In this document: piece by piece, positions 21,301-28,245 of the stretch | How the letters are laid out: the number at the start of each line of letters is the position of its first letter | How positions within the stretch are numbered: position 1 is the first letter of the stretch | NCBI RefSeq assembly: GCF_022747945.1 | Contig: NZ_JALDST010000001.1 | Coordinates: 6,944,001 to 7,008,000 of the forward strand | DNA: 64,000 bases | Direction of reading: 5' to 3' | Source: Micromonospora sp. R77 | GTDB taxonomy: Bacteria; Actinomycetota; Actinomycetes; Mycobacteriales; Micromonosporaceae | The notes under the pieces: generated by a model | The model's database searches: none | What the model was told of the DNA's origin: nothing | What the model saw: only the letters and a program-made list of their open reading frames with translations | Made by a program: the position numbers and the translations under genes

Positions 21301-24300
21301 AGGTCTTCCGGGGTGGCCCGACGGCGGGCCACGGCGACCGGCGCCGGGTCGAGGATGAGCTGGTACGGCTCGCCGTCGACGGCGGTGATGACGGTCCGCA
21401 GCACCTCGTGCCGGTCCACCAGGTCGGTCAGCGCCCGTCCGAGGGCGTCGACGTCGAGGTCGCCGGTGAGCCGGACGGCCAGCGGCACGTGGTAGGTGCT
21501 GCCCCGCTGCTGGAGCGAGTCGATCAGCCAGAGCCGGCGCTGCGCGTACGACAGGGGGATGCGCTCCCCGCGCGGCCCGGCGGTGACGGCGGGACGCGGC
21601 CGGGCGCGGCCGGTGTCGGCCAGGTGGTCGGTGAGGGCGGCGATGGTGGGGGCCTGGAAGATGTCACGGATGGTCAGTTCGACGCCGAGCACGGCGCGGG
21701 CCCGGGCGGCCAGGCGGGCGGCGAGCAGGGAGTGCCCGCCGAGGTCGAAGAAGTTGTCGTCGATGCTCACCGTCGGTACGCCCAGCACCTCGGCGTAGAG
21801 GCCGCCGAGGATCTCCTCGCGGGCGTCCCGAGGGCCGCGTCCGCCGCCGGTGCCGGTGGTGCCGAAGTCGGGGGCGGGCAGGGCCCGGCGGTCGAGTTTG
21901 CCGTTGGCGGTCAGCGGCATCCGGTCCAGCACCAGCACCACGGCGGGGACCATGTGGTCGGGCAGCCGCTCCCGCAGCCACTCGCGCACCTGGGCGCCGT
22001 CGACGGTCGGGTCGGCCCCGGCCGCCGGCTCGTCGGTGGGGTGCGGGACGAGGTAGGCGATCAGGCGCAGCGTGCCGGTCGGGTCGGGTGCCGCGGCGAC
22101 GGCGGCCTGGGCGACCTGCGGGTGGCCCAGCAGCACCGACTCGATCTCGCCGGGCTCGACCCGGAAGCCGCGCACCTTGACCTGACCGTCGACCCGGCCG
22201 ACGAAGTCGAGGACCCCGTCGGCCGTCCAGCGGGCCAGGTCCCCGGTGCGGTACAGCCGCTGTCCCGGGCCGCCGAACGGGTCGGCGACGAACCGCTGGG
22301 CGGTCAGTTCGGGCCGGTTCAGGTAGCCGTGCGCCAGACCCACCCCGGCCAGGTACACCTCGCCCACGACACCGACGGGGACCGGCCGCAGCCGGGCGTC
22401 CAGCAGGTACGCCCGCTTGTTCGCCACCGCCCGACCCACCGGGACGCTCCCCGCGCCGAGATCGGCGGGCACGTCGTAGGTGGTGGTGAAGCCCATCGAC
22501 TCGGCCGGACCGTAGCCGTTGCCGACCCGCAGCTCCGGACAGCGGGCGAGGATCCGCGCCACGTGCGGCGCCGAGGCCGGCTCCCCGCCGGTGAACGCCA
22601 CCCGCACCCCGTCGAACGCCTCCGGGTACTCGTCCACCAGCAGGTTGAACAGCCCCGACGACAGCTGGAGCATCGACACCCCGTGTTCGGCCACGAGCGC
22701 CGCGATCACCGCCGGCTCCGGCCGCTGACCCGGTTGCAGGACGCAGGTGCCGCCGAACAGCAGCGCCCCCCAGAACTCCAGGGAGAACGCGTCCCACGAC
22801 ACCGGCGAACACTGCAGGAACACCTCACCCGGCCCGAACGACGCGTACGACTGGCCGGCCAGCGAACCCACCAGCGCCCGGTGCGACGACAGCACCCCCT
22901 TCGGCAGCCCCGTCGAACCCGACGTGAACATCACACACGCCACATCGCCCGGGTCCACCCGTACCCCGGGGTCGGTGTCCGGCTGCGCGGCGATCGCGGC
23001 GGCGTCGGTGTCGACGCGGACCACGCGGCGGTCGGCGGCGTCGACGCGGGCGGCCAGGGCGGCGCGGGTGACGACCACGGTCGCATCGGTCTCGGTCAGC
23101 ACCCAGCCCAGCCGCTCGTCGGGGAACTCCGGGTCCAGCACCGAATAGCCGGCACCCACCTTCACCGTCGCCACCAGTGCGACCGCGAAGTCGATCCCCC
23201 GCTCCAGCAGCACCCCCACCATGTCCCCACGCCGCACCCCCACCGACCGCAGGTACGCCGCCAACCGGTTCGCCCGGCCGTCCAGCTCGCCGTAGGAGAC
23301 CGCCACCCCGTCGCACACCAGGGCCACCGCGTCCGGCTCCGCCGCCACCCGCCCGGCGAACAGCCCCGTCAGCGACCCGTCCGGGACGTCCACGGCGGTG
23401 GCGTTCCAGTCGCCGAGCACCCGCTCCCGGTCGGCCGGGGTGAGCAGGTCCAGCTCTCCCACCGGCCGGCCGGCGGCGTGGGTCAGGGCCCCGAGGACCT
23501 GGTGGAAGGTGCGCTGGTAGGCGTCGAGGTCCACCGCGTCCCGGTGGGCGGTGTCGACGCTGACGTCGATCCGCAGGCCGCCCTCGGGATGGTGGGTGAC
23601 GGTGAGGGCCAGATCCTCGACGGTGCCGCCGGTGGAGATGAGGTGGTGCAGGGCCGGCAGGCCGGCGAAGTCGTCGTGCTCGTCGCCGGCGACGAGGTTC
23701 ACCACCGGGCCGAACTCGCGCCGGCCGTCGGTCGGCCAGTCCAGGTCCCGCCGCAGGTCGGCGGAGTCGTAACGCTGGTGCCACTGGGCGCGCAGGGTCT
23801 GCCGGGCCACCCGGGCGGCCAGTTCCCCGCTCGTCTCGGCCGGGTCGATCCGGCAGCGCAGCGGGAGGACGTTCGCCATCATCCCGGGCGCGCCGACCGA
23901 CCGCGGGTCGAGCCGGCCGGGCACCGGCAGGCTGAGCAGCACGTCGCTGTCGCCGGTCCACACCTGCCGGTGCAGCACGGCGGCGGTGATCAGGGCCTGC
24001 TGCCAGGTGACGCCGGCCCGCTCGGCGAAGCGGCGCAGCCGGGCCAGGCCGTCGGCGTCCAGTCGGGACACCTGGCGGGTGACCCGGTTGGCGGCCTTCC
24101 CGGCCGAGGCGGGCGGCGGCGGGTACGTGACGTCGGCCATCAGCTTCCGCCAGTACGCGCCGTCCCGCTGCTGGGCGCGGGAGCCCGCGTACCGGGCCTG
24201 CTCGTCGAGCATGGCGGTGAACGAGCCGAGCGGTGCCCCGGTGGCCGGGCGACCCGCCACCAGCGCGGAGTAGAGCTCGGCACCCCGGCGGCGGACCACC

Positions 24301-24746
24301 GTCGAGGTGTAGCCGTCGTGGATGAGGTGGTGCGCCCGGTTGTACCAGAGGAAGTGCTCGGGCCCGAGCCGGAAGATCTCGTGGTGGAACAGCCGGTCGT
24401 GTTCGAGGTCCGGCGCGGTGTCCATGTCGGCGCGCATCCGGTCCAGCGCCGCCCCGAGCGGGTCCGGCTCGCCGCTCAGGTCGCACAGTGCGGGCTCGAA
24501 GTCCGGCGCCGGCCCGACGTACTGCACCGGGACGCCGTCGACCTCGGCGAACCGCAGCCGCAGCGTCTCGTCCTCGGCGACCAGGGCGCGGACCGTGGCG
24601 GCGAGCGCTGCCTCGTCGAGCCGGCCGCGGATCTCCAGGTAGCCGCCCATGTTGTGGACCGGATTGCCCGGGTCGATCCGCTGGGCGTACCAGACACCGA
24701 GCTGTGCCGCGTTGAGCGGGCGGGTGTCGGTCGACGGATCGGACAT
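18306..24746 (-). CDS. Two-module NRPS, C(starter-like)-A-PCP-C-A-PCP
   Basis: A 2146-aa NRPS. The ATG at 24746 opens MSDPSTDTRPLN. Order: an N-terminal C domain with a different style (LNAAQLGVWYAQ, HHLIHDG near residue 141); A ([12 protein letters not shown] near 607, NGKLDR); PCP (FFDLGGHSLL near 1000); C ([10 protein letters not shown] near 1066, HHIATDG near 1190); A ([12 protein letters not shown] near 1667); PCP near 2075. As the most upstream NRPS, beside a dedicated ACP and KAS III, its first C domain is a good candidate for acylating the first residue. The two A domains are nearly identical, and both pockets read roughly DALQFGGGFK, a code I do not recognise, so both modules probably install the same residue. 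No epimerase domain is present. Confidence 0.94.
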   Translation of the reverse strand: MSDPSTDTRPLNAAQLGVWYAQRIDPGNPVHNMGGYLEIRGRLDEAALAATVRALVAEDETLRLRFAEVDGVPVQYVGPAPDFEPALCDLSGEPDPLGAALDRMRADMDTAPDLEHDRLFHHEIFRLGPEHFLWYNRAHHLIHDGYTSTVVRRRGAELYSALVAGRPATGAPLGSFTAMLDEQARYAGSRAQQRDGAYWRKLMADVTYPPPPASAGKAANRVTRQVSRLDADGLARLRRFAERAGVTWQQALITAAVLHRQVWTGDSDVLLSLPVPGRLDPRSVGAPGMMANVLPLRCRIDPAETSGELAARVARQTLRAQWHQRYDSADLRRDLDWPTDGRREFGPVVNLVAGDEHDDFAGLPALHHLISTGGTVEDLALTVTHHPEGGLRIDVSVDTAHRDAVDLDAYQRTFHQVLGALTHAAGRPVGELDLLTPADRERVLGDWNATAVDVPDGSLTGLFAGRVAAEPDAVALVCDGVAVSYGELDGRANRLAAYLRSVGVRRGDMVGVLLERGIDFAVALVATVKVGAGYSVLDPEFPDERLGWVLTETDATVVVTRAALAARVDAADRRVVRVDTDAAAIAAQPDTDPGVRVDPGDVACVMFTSGSTGLPKGVLSSHRALVGSLAGQSYASFGPGEVFLQCSPVSWDAFSLEFWGALLFGGTCVLQPGQRPEPAVIAALVAEHGVSMLQLSSGLFNLLVDEYPEAFDGVRVAFTGGEPASAPHVARILARCPELRVGNGYGPAESMGFTTTYDVPADLGAGSVPVGRAVANKRAYLLDARLRPVPVGVVGEVYLAGVGLAHGYLNRPELTAQRFVADPFGGPGQRLYRTGDLARWTADGVLDFVGRVDGQVKVRGFRVEPGEIESVLLGHPQVAQAAVAAAPDPTGTLRLIAYLVPHPTDEPAAGADPTVDGAQVREWLRERLPDHMVPAVVLVLDRMPLTANGKLDRRALPAPDFGTTGTGGGRGPRDAREEILGGLYAEVLGVPTVSIDDNFFDLGGHSLLAARLAARARAVLGVELTIRDIFQAPTIAALTDHLADTGRARPRPAVTAGPRGERIPLSYAQRRLWLIDSLQQRGSTYHVPLAVRLTGDLDVDALGRALTDLVDRHEVLRTVITAVDGEPYQLILDPAPVAVARRRATPEDLDRLLAEAATEGFDLAAAPPIRVTLVDLADDEHVLLILLHHIATDGQSLRPLFGDLATAYAARRAGHAPEWTPLPVQYADYALWQRDMLGDPADPASVHTTELDYWRNALAGLPEEITLPLDRPRPAEADHSGGAVTVRIDPESTRRIRELARQQRCTPFMVLQAALALTLTRYGAGTDVPLGTPVAGRSDPALDDLVGFFVNTLVLRTDTSGNPSFAELLARVRATDLDALAHQELPFDLLLEALNPVRSLARHPLFQVCLALDSAADADLRLPGLRCGRGGVVDTGSAKFDLEFLLRDEGDAGIGGALLYSAAIFDPATVERLVAALLRVLDQVLAEPTRPLDTVEVLDPAEHAAVVRDWNATAVDVPDGSLAGLFAARVAADPDAVALVGDGVAVSYGELDGRANRLAAYLRSVGVRRGDTVGVLLERGVDFAVTLLATVKVGAGYSVLDPEFPDERLGWVLTETRAAALVTRAALAPRVAAAATGPVVRVDTDADLIATHDDTDPGVRVDPGDVACVMFTSGSTGVPKGVVSSHRALVGSLAGQSYASFGPGEVFLQCSPVSWDAFSLEFWGALLFGGTCVLQPGQRPEPGLITELVRAHGVSMLQLSSGLFNLLVDEYPEAFDGVRVAFTGGEAASAAHVARILARCPGLRVANGYGPAESMGFTTTFDVPADISGVSVPVGRAVTNKRAYVLDDRLRPVPVGVVGEVYLAGVGLAHGYLNRSGLTAQRFVADPFGGPGERLYRTGDLARWTPDGVLDFVGRVDGQVKVRGFRVEPGEIETVLLGHDRVAQAAVVAAPDPTGTLRLIAYLVPHTEPPTAGTDPSRPVDAPDRAEPPAIDGAQVRAWLRERLPDHMVPAAVLVLDRMPLTANGKLDRRALPRPEFTPTAGTGRAARDAREEMLCGLYAEILGVPTVSIDDNFFDLGGHSLLAARLAARARAVLGVELTIRDIFQAPTIAVLTDRLPAARPARTRPVLRRRTEAGAPLPSGQPGP
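18420..20235 (-). repeat. Module repeat: second A-PCP copy, near-identical to 21,600-23,425
   Basis: The A-PCP region of the second module repeats that of the first about 3.19 kb away. Long blocks around 19,540-19,760 and 22,728-22,950 (the A3-A5 region) differ at only a few bases by eye, and both protein copies share DWNATAVDVPDGSL at the start and [21 protein letters not shown] at the carrier. This points to recent module duplication or gene conversion. Exact boundaries need an alignment. Confidence 0.75.
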
Positions 24747-24796
24747 GGTGGACCCCCATCTGTGCACGGAAGGCGGAACGGTGGGACAGCCGTCAC

Positions 24797-24839
24797 CGGC
24801 CCACCGCGGCACCCTCAGGGACGCGTGCGCGGTGGGCCG
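24797..24839 (-). terminator. Hairpin between ACP and first NRPS gene
   Basis: A perfect 11-bp inverted repeat (24797-24807 and 24829-24839) sits downstream of the ACP stop and about 50 bp before the NRPS start. It has a G/C-rich stem, a 21-nt loop and no U-tract. It may partly terminate transcription after KAS III and ACP, or stabilise their mRNA. This call is structural only. Confidence 0.4.
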
Positions 24840-24882
24840 TGGGCGGGACTACGGACAGCGGTGGGGCGGACCGGGCTACGGG

Positions 24883-25137
24883 TCACTGCTTCCGCTCGAT
24901 GAGGTCCAGGATGTCCTGGACGCTCTGGACGACGGCCAGCTCGTCGTCCGTGATCTCGATGTCGAAGATCTTCTCGACCTTGACCAGGATGTCGACGAAG
25001 GTGAGCGAGTCGATGCCCAGGTCCTGACTGAGCCGGTCCGCCGGACCGATGCGGACCTCCAGGTCCGGCACCTGTTCCAGGACGATCTCGTTGACCTTCT
25101 CCAGGGTGTCCAGGGTGTTCAGCACGGTGTCTCCCAT
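24883..25137 (-). CDS. Dedicated acyl carrier protein
   Basis: An 84-aa acidic protein with the carrier signature LGIDSLTFVDI; S44 is the expected phosphopantetheine site. It lies between KAS III and the first NRPS, all on one strand. Free ACPs in lipopeptide clusters carry the fatty acyl starter to the first C domain. The sequence resembles type II fatty acid or polyketide ACPs more than NRPS carriers, because it lacks GGHS. That it delivers the lipid is inferred from the KAS III and the starter-like C domain. Confidence 0.93.
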   Translation of the reverse strand: MGDTVLNTLDTLEKVNEIVLEQVPDLEVRIGPADRLSQDLGIDSLTFVDILVKVEKIFDIEITDDELAVVQSVQDILDLIERKQ

Positions 25138-25224
25138 CCTCGGGCCCTCGGGTGAGTGGCCTCGCCTTAGGTGATCGGTGGTGCGGGTGGTGCGGCCGGC
25201 GCGGTCCCGGCGGGTGGGGCAGGG

Positions 25225-26262
25225 TCAGCTGGTCGCGGGCAGCGTCAGCTCGGGCCAGGTGAGGGCCGCGGCGGCCCAGGTCGCGCCGCCGCCGAACGCG
25301 GCCAGCAGCACCCGGTCGCCGGCGGCGAACGAGCCGGACTCCACCGCGTCGACGAAGGCCAGCGGGATGGACGCGGCGGAGGTGTTGGCCACCTTGTCCA
25401 CGTTGATCACCGCCTTGTCGGCCGGGATGCCGATGGCCTCGGCGGTGGCGGTGAGGATCCGCCGGTTGGCCTGGTGGGCGACGAGCCAGTCGACGTCGTC
25501 GACGCCCCAGCCCATCTGCTCCAGCACCGTCGTCGAGGCGAGGGTCATCCGGTTGATCGCGTGCTTGTAGACCGAGCGGCCGGCCATGGTGAAGTAGCTC
25601 TGCGCGGCGTCGGTGCCGACCCCGGCGGAGCGTTGCCGGGAGCCGCCGGCGGGCGTCTTCATGATGTCCAGCAGGTCGCCGTCGCTGCCCAGGACGTGCG
25701 CGGTGACGCTGCCCGGCTCGTCGGTGCCGCCGGCCCGTACGACGACCGCGCCGGCGCCGTCACCGAAGATCGGCGCGGTGATCTGGTCGTCGTTGTCCAG
25801 GATCGTGGAGATCGCGTCCGCGCCGATCACCAGCCCGGTGCGGTACGCGCCGGAGGCGAGCATGCCGGCGCTGACCGACAGCGCGTAGACGAAACCGGAG
25901 CACGCCGCGTTGAGGTCGAAGGCGGCGATGCCCTTGAGGCCCAGCCGGGCGGCGACCGCGGGCGCGGTGGCCGGGAACGGGTGGTCCGGCGTGCAGGTCG
26001 CCAGGATCAGGAAGTCGATCTCCGGGTTGCCGCAGGAGTCGAGCGCCCGCCGACCGGCCTCCACGGCCAGGTCGGAGGTGGCCTGCTCCGGTTCCATGAC
26101 GTACCGCTGCTCGATGCCGGTGCGGTCCCGGATCCAGTCCGTGGTGACGCCGAGCCGCGCGGCGATCTCGTCGTTCTTCACCACCTGGTCCGGCACGTAC
26201 GCGCCGAGGCCGGCGATGACGGCCGTCCTGGTGTTCCTCGTGTGCTCGACATTCGCCGACAA
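25225..26262 (-). CDS. Beta-ketoacyl-ACP synthase III (FabH-like)
   Basis: A 345-aa thiolase-fold enzyme with the complete KAS III triad: C121 (NAACSGF), H263 (AHQANRRI) and N293 (VANTSAAS). The first codon is a TTG at 26262, set by an AGGAGG about 8 nt upstream; no better ATG fits the conserved N-terminus. KAS III condenses an acyl-CoA with malonyl-ACP to begin a fatty chain. With the adjacent ACP it probably starts a cluster-specific acyl group for the peptide, as FabH-type enzymes do in calcium-dependent antibiotic biosynthesis. No KAS II, ketoreductase or acyl ligase is seen here, so elongation would use the cell's own fatty acid synthase. Confidence 0.93.
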   Translation of the reverse strand: MSANVEHTRNTRTAVIAGLGAYVPDQVVKNDEIAARLGVTTDWIRDRTGIEQRYVMEPEQATSDLAVEAGRRALDSCGNPEIDFLILATCTPDHPFPATAPAVAARLGLKGIAAFDLNAACSGFVYALSVSAGMLASGAYRTGLVIGADAISTILDNDDQITAPIFGDGAGAVVVRAGGTDEPGSVTAHVLGSDGDLLDIMKTPAGGSRQRSAGVGTDAAQSYFTMAGRSVYKHAINRMTLASTTVLEQMGWGVDDVDWLVAHQANRRILTATAEAIGIPADKAVINVDKVANTSAASIPLAFVDAVESGSFAAGDRVLLAAFGGGATWAAAALTWPELTLPATS

Positions 26263-26407
26263 AGGTCGTCCCTCCTCGTACCGTCGTCCGGCGGTCCGAC
26301 GGGCTCTCCGCCGGGCCGCTTCCTGCTCGGTGTGCAGTCATTCAACCGGCGGCCGCACCCGCCGAGCGGCAGTTGTTCCGGCACCCGCCCAGCAGTTGCA
26401 CGGGCGG

Positions 26408-27718
26408 TCAGACCCGGGTCGTGCACGCGCAGAGCCGGGCCGCCCGCACCAGGTGCAGGATCCGGAACCGGGACTGTCCGGTCGCATAGCTGGACCGGAC
26501 CAGGCCGTGCAGCACCAGGTCGCGGACCGCCCGCCCGCTGTCGGGCAGGCTGCGGCCGGTCAGCGCCATCACCTCGGCCAGCCCGAACTCCTCGCCCCGG
26601 GCGCAGAGCGCGTCGAGCAGGTCCCGCTCGTCGGCGGGCAGGCCGGCCAGCCGACGCTCCAGCGCCTCCCGCAGGCCGCCACCGCCCTCGGCGCCGGCCA
26701 GGTGGTGCAGCAGGCCCGCCGGATCGTCGTGCAGGCACCGGTGCAGCGTCGGCAGGTCGTACACGACCAGCCAGGACGCCACCGCGTGCAGCGCCTCCGG
26801 CACCCCGTCGAGCCGGCGGCAGATGGCACCGACGAGCTCGGTGTCGGCGGCGGTCGGCCGGAAGTCGGGGCGGACCCGGCGGGCCCGCTCGACGAAGAGC
26901 CGCACGGCCGCGGCCTGCGGGTCGACCGGCTCGCCCGGTTCGGGAACGGCCAGCGGGGTGAGCAGGAAGGTGCGCTCGCCGGGCACCCGCAGCGGCTGCG
27001 CGGCGGTGACCAGGATCCGCAGCCCGGGGCAGTCGCGCAGCAGCTCGGCGAGCCGGTCGGGGCGGACCGTCCCGGTCAGCCCGTCCAGCACCAGCAGCGG
27101 CGGCCGGTCGGCGACCGTCTCCACGAACGCGGCGATGTCGTCCGTTCCGCCGTCGCCGGCGTCGAGCAGCTGGCCGACGCAGCCGCGGACCAGCGCGGCG
27201 AGCCGGTCGCCGCCAGTCTGCGGGGCGGCCACCGGGCACCAGAGCACCGGGGTGCGCTCGGCGGTGTGCAGCCGGGTCGCCACCTCCAGGGCGAGCCGGG
27301 TTCGCCCGACGCCGTCGATGCCGACGATGGTCAGCAGCCGTTCGCCGCCCCCGGTCAGCTCGTCGAGCACCACGCCGGTCTCGGCCTCGCGGCCGAGCTG
27401 CACGTCGACGGCGAACGGCGGGGCCGGCGGGTCGGCCTCGTAGCCGGCCTTGACCGCCCAGCTGGTCCGGCCCTCGTTGGCCGCCGACTCCAGGTCCGCG
27501 CGGGCCCGCAGACCGAGCCGCAGGCCGTCGGCGATCAGTCGTACGGTGTCCTGGCGCGGCCGGCGCGCCCGGCCCTGCTCCAGGTCCCGGATGGCCCGGA
27601 CGCTGACGGTGGAGAAGTCCGCCAGTTCCCGCTGGGTCAGTCCGATCCGCATGCGGTGCTGGCGGACCAGCAGGCCGAACCGCGGCACGTCCTCGCCGCT
27701 GCGTACGTCGATGCTCAT
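26408..27718 (-). CDS. XRE-type HTH plus STAND-like NTPase regulator
   Basis: A 436-aa protein. An N-terminal XRE helix-turn-helix (IGLTQRELADFSTVSVRAIR, residues 25-44) precedes an NB-ARC-like domain with a P-loop at residues 133-140 (GIDGVGRT) and the Walker B-like LLVLDGL. The P-loop lysine is arginine here, so ATP binding may be weakened. The C-terminus is helical without clear TPRs. This layout matches actinomycete cluster regulators that combine XRE with NB-ARC. It is upstream of KAS III on the same strand (145-bp gap), which suggests a pathway-specific regulator. The ligand or signal is unknown. Confidence 0.85.
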   Translation of the reverse strand: MSIDVRSGEDVPRFGLLVRQHRMRIGLTQRELADFSTVSVRAIRDLEQGRARRPRQDTVRLIADGLRLGLRARADLESAANEGRTSWAVKAGYEADPPAPPFAVDVQLGREAETGVVLDELTGGGERLLTIVGIDGVGRTRLALEVATRLHTAERTPVLWCPVAAPQTGGDRLAALVRGCVGQLLDAGDGGTDDIAAFVETVADRPPLLVLDGLTGTVRPDRLAELLRDCPGLRILVTAAQPLRVPGERTFLLTPLAVPEPGEPVDPQAAAVRLFVERARRVRPDFRPTAADTELVGAICRRLDGVPEALHAVASWLVVYDLPTLHRCLHDDPAGLLHHLAGAEGGGGLREALERRLAGLPADERDLLDALCARGEEFGLAEVMALTGRSLPDSGRAVRDLVLHGLVRSSYATGQSRFRILHLVRAARLCACTTRV

Positions 27719-28058
27719 CGTGCGGTCTCCACTTCTCCGGTGTCACGGCGCGGGGAAATCACCTGCGGCGGCTTGTGACCGCCGCGATTCCCGGCACCGG
27801 GATTTCCCTCGTCACCGCTATGCTCCGGACTCCGCTATCCGCCCGGCATCACCGGACCAAGCGGGGAAGAACCGCAGTTCAGCGCGGTCATCGAGCGGCC
27901 GGATCGATCGTGGTCGAGGTGCCGGCAGGCGGCGGGCGGCCACCCTATCGGCAGCACCGACAATGGTGATAGCGCCGGGATAACTGCTGGGATAAGGCCG
28001 GGATTCCGTCCGTCGTTAGCGTTCAGCCATCACCGGAAACGCCGACAAGGAGTCGACA
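27719..28058. promoter_or_regulatory. 340-bp divergent intergenic region with GATA-containing direct repeats
   Basis: This region separates the XRE/NTPase regulator (minus) from the small secreted peptide gene (plus). It is visibly less GC-rich than its surroundings. Between 27965 and 27997 the tetramer GATA recurs at 27968, 27979 and 27991, each preceded by G or GG (periods 11 and 12 bp). SARP activators bind direct heptamers spaced by about one helical turn, and a SARP protein is encoded next door, so this is a candidate operator. No clear -10/-35 pair could be fixed. Confidence 0.4.
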
Positions 28059-28235
28059 ATGCGCCGCACCGTCGCAGTGAAGATGTTCGCTCTCGCCGCC
28101 GCCACCGCCGGCCTCTTCTTCCTCGGCGTCACGGCAGCGCACGCCGACGACCTGCCGGCCCCGGACTCGTCGACCACGGTCACCACGGTCACCAGCCCGA
28201 CCCCCAGCCCGACCAGCAACAACCCGTGGGACTGA
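28059..28235 (+). CDS. Small secreted peptide (58 aa)
   Basis: A short frame with an ATG after AAGGAG, encoding 58 aa. A basic N-terminus (MRRTVAVK) and a hydrophobic stretch (FALAAATAGLFFLGV) end in an Ala-His-Ala site, so signal peptidase I would release about 29 residues rich in Ser, Thr and Pro (TTVTTVTSPTPSPTS) ending NNPWD. I do not recognise a family. Its end lies 10 bp from the end of the convergent AfsR-type gene, and its start faces the XRE regulator. The mature peptide has no cysteine and no obvious RiPP core. It might be a cell-surface or signalling peptide linked to the regulators, but function is unknown. Confidence 0.75.
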   Translation: MRRTVAVKMFALAAATAGLFFLGVTAAHADDLPAPDSSTTVTTVTSPTPSPTSNNPWD

Positions 28236-28245
28236 CCCCGGCGGC

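Noticed and set aside
10437..24902. Long plus-strand open frames at 10,437-14,399 and 20,538-24,902.
   Set aside because: Antisense shadows of NRPS genes with the same repetitive His/Gln/Gly composition; the minus strand shows all NRPS motifs.
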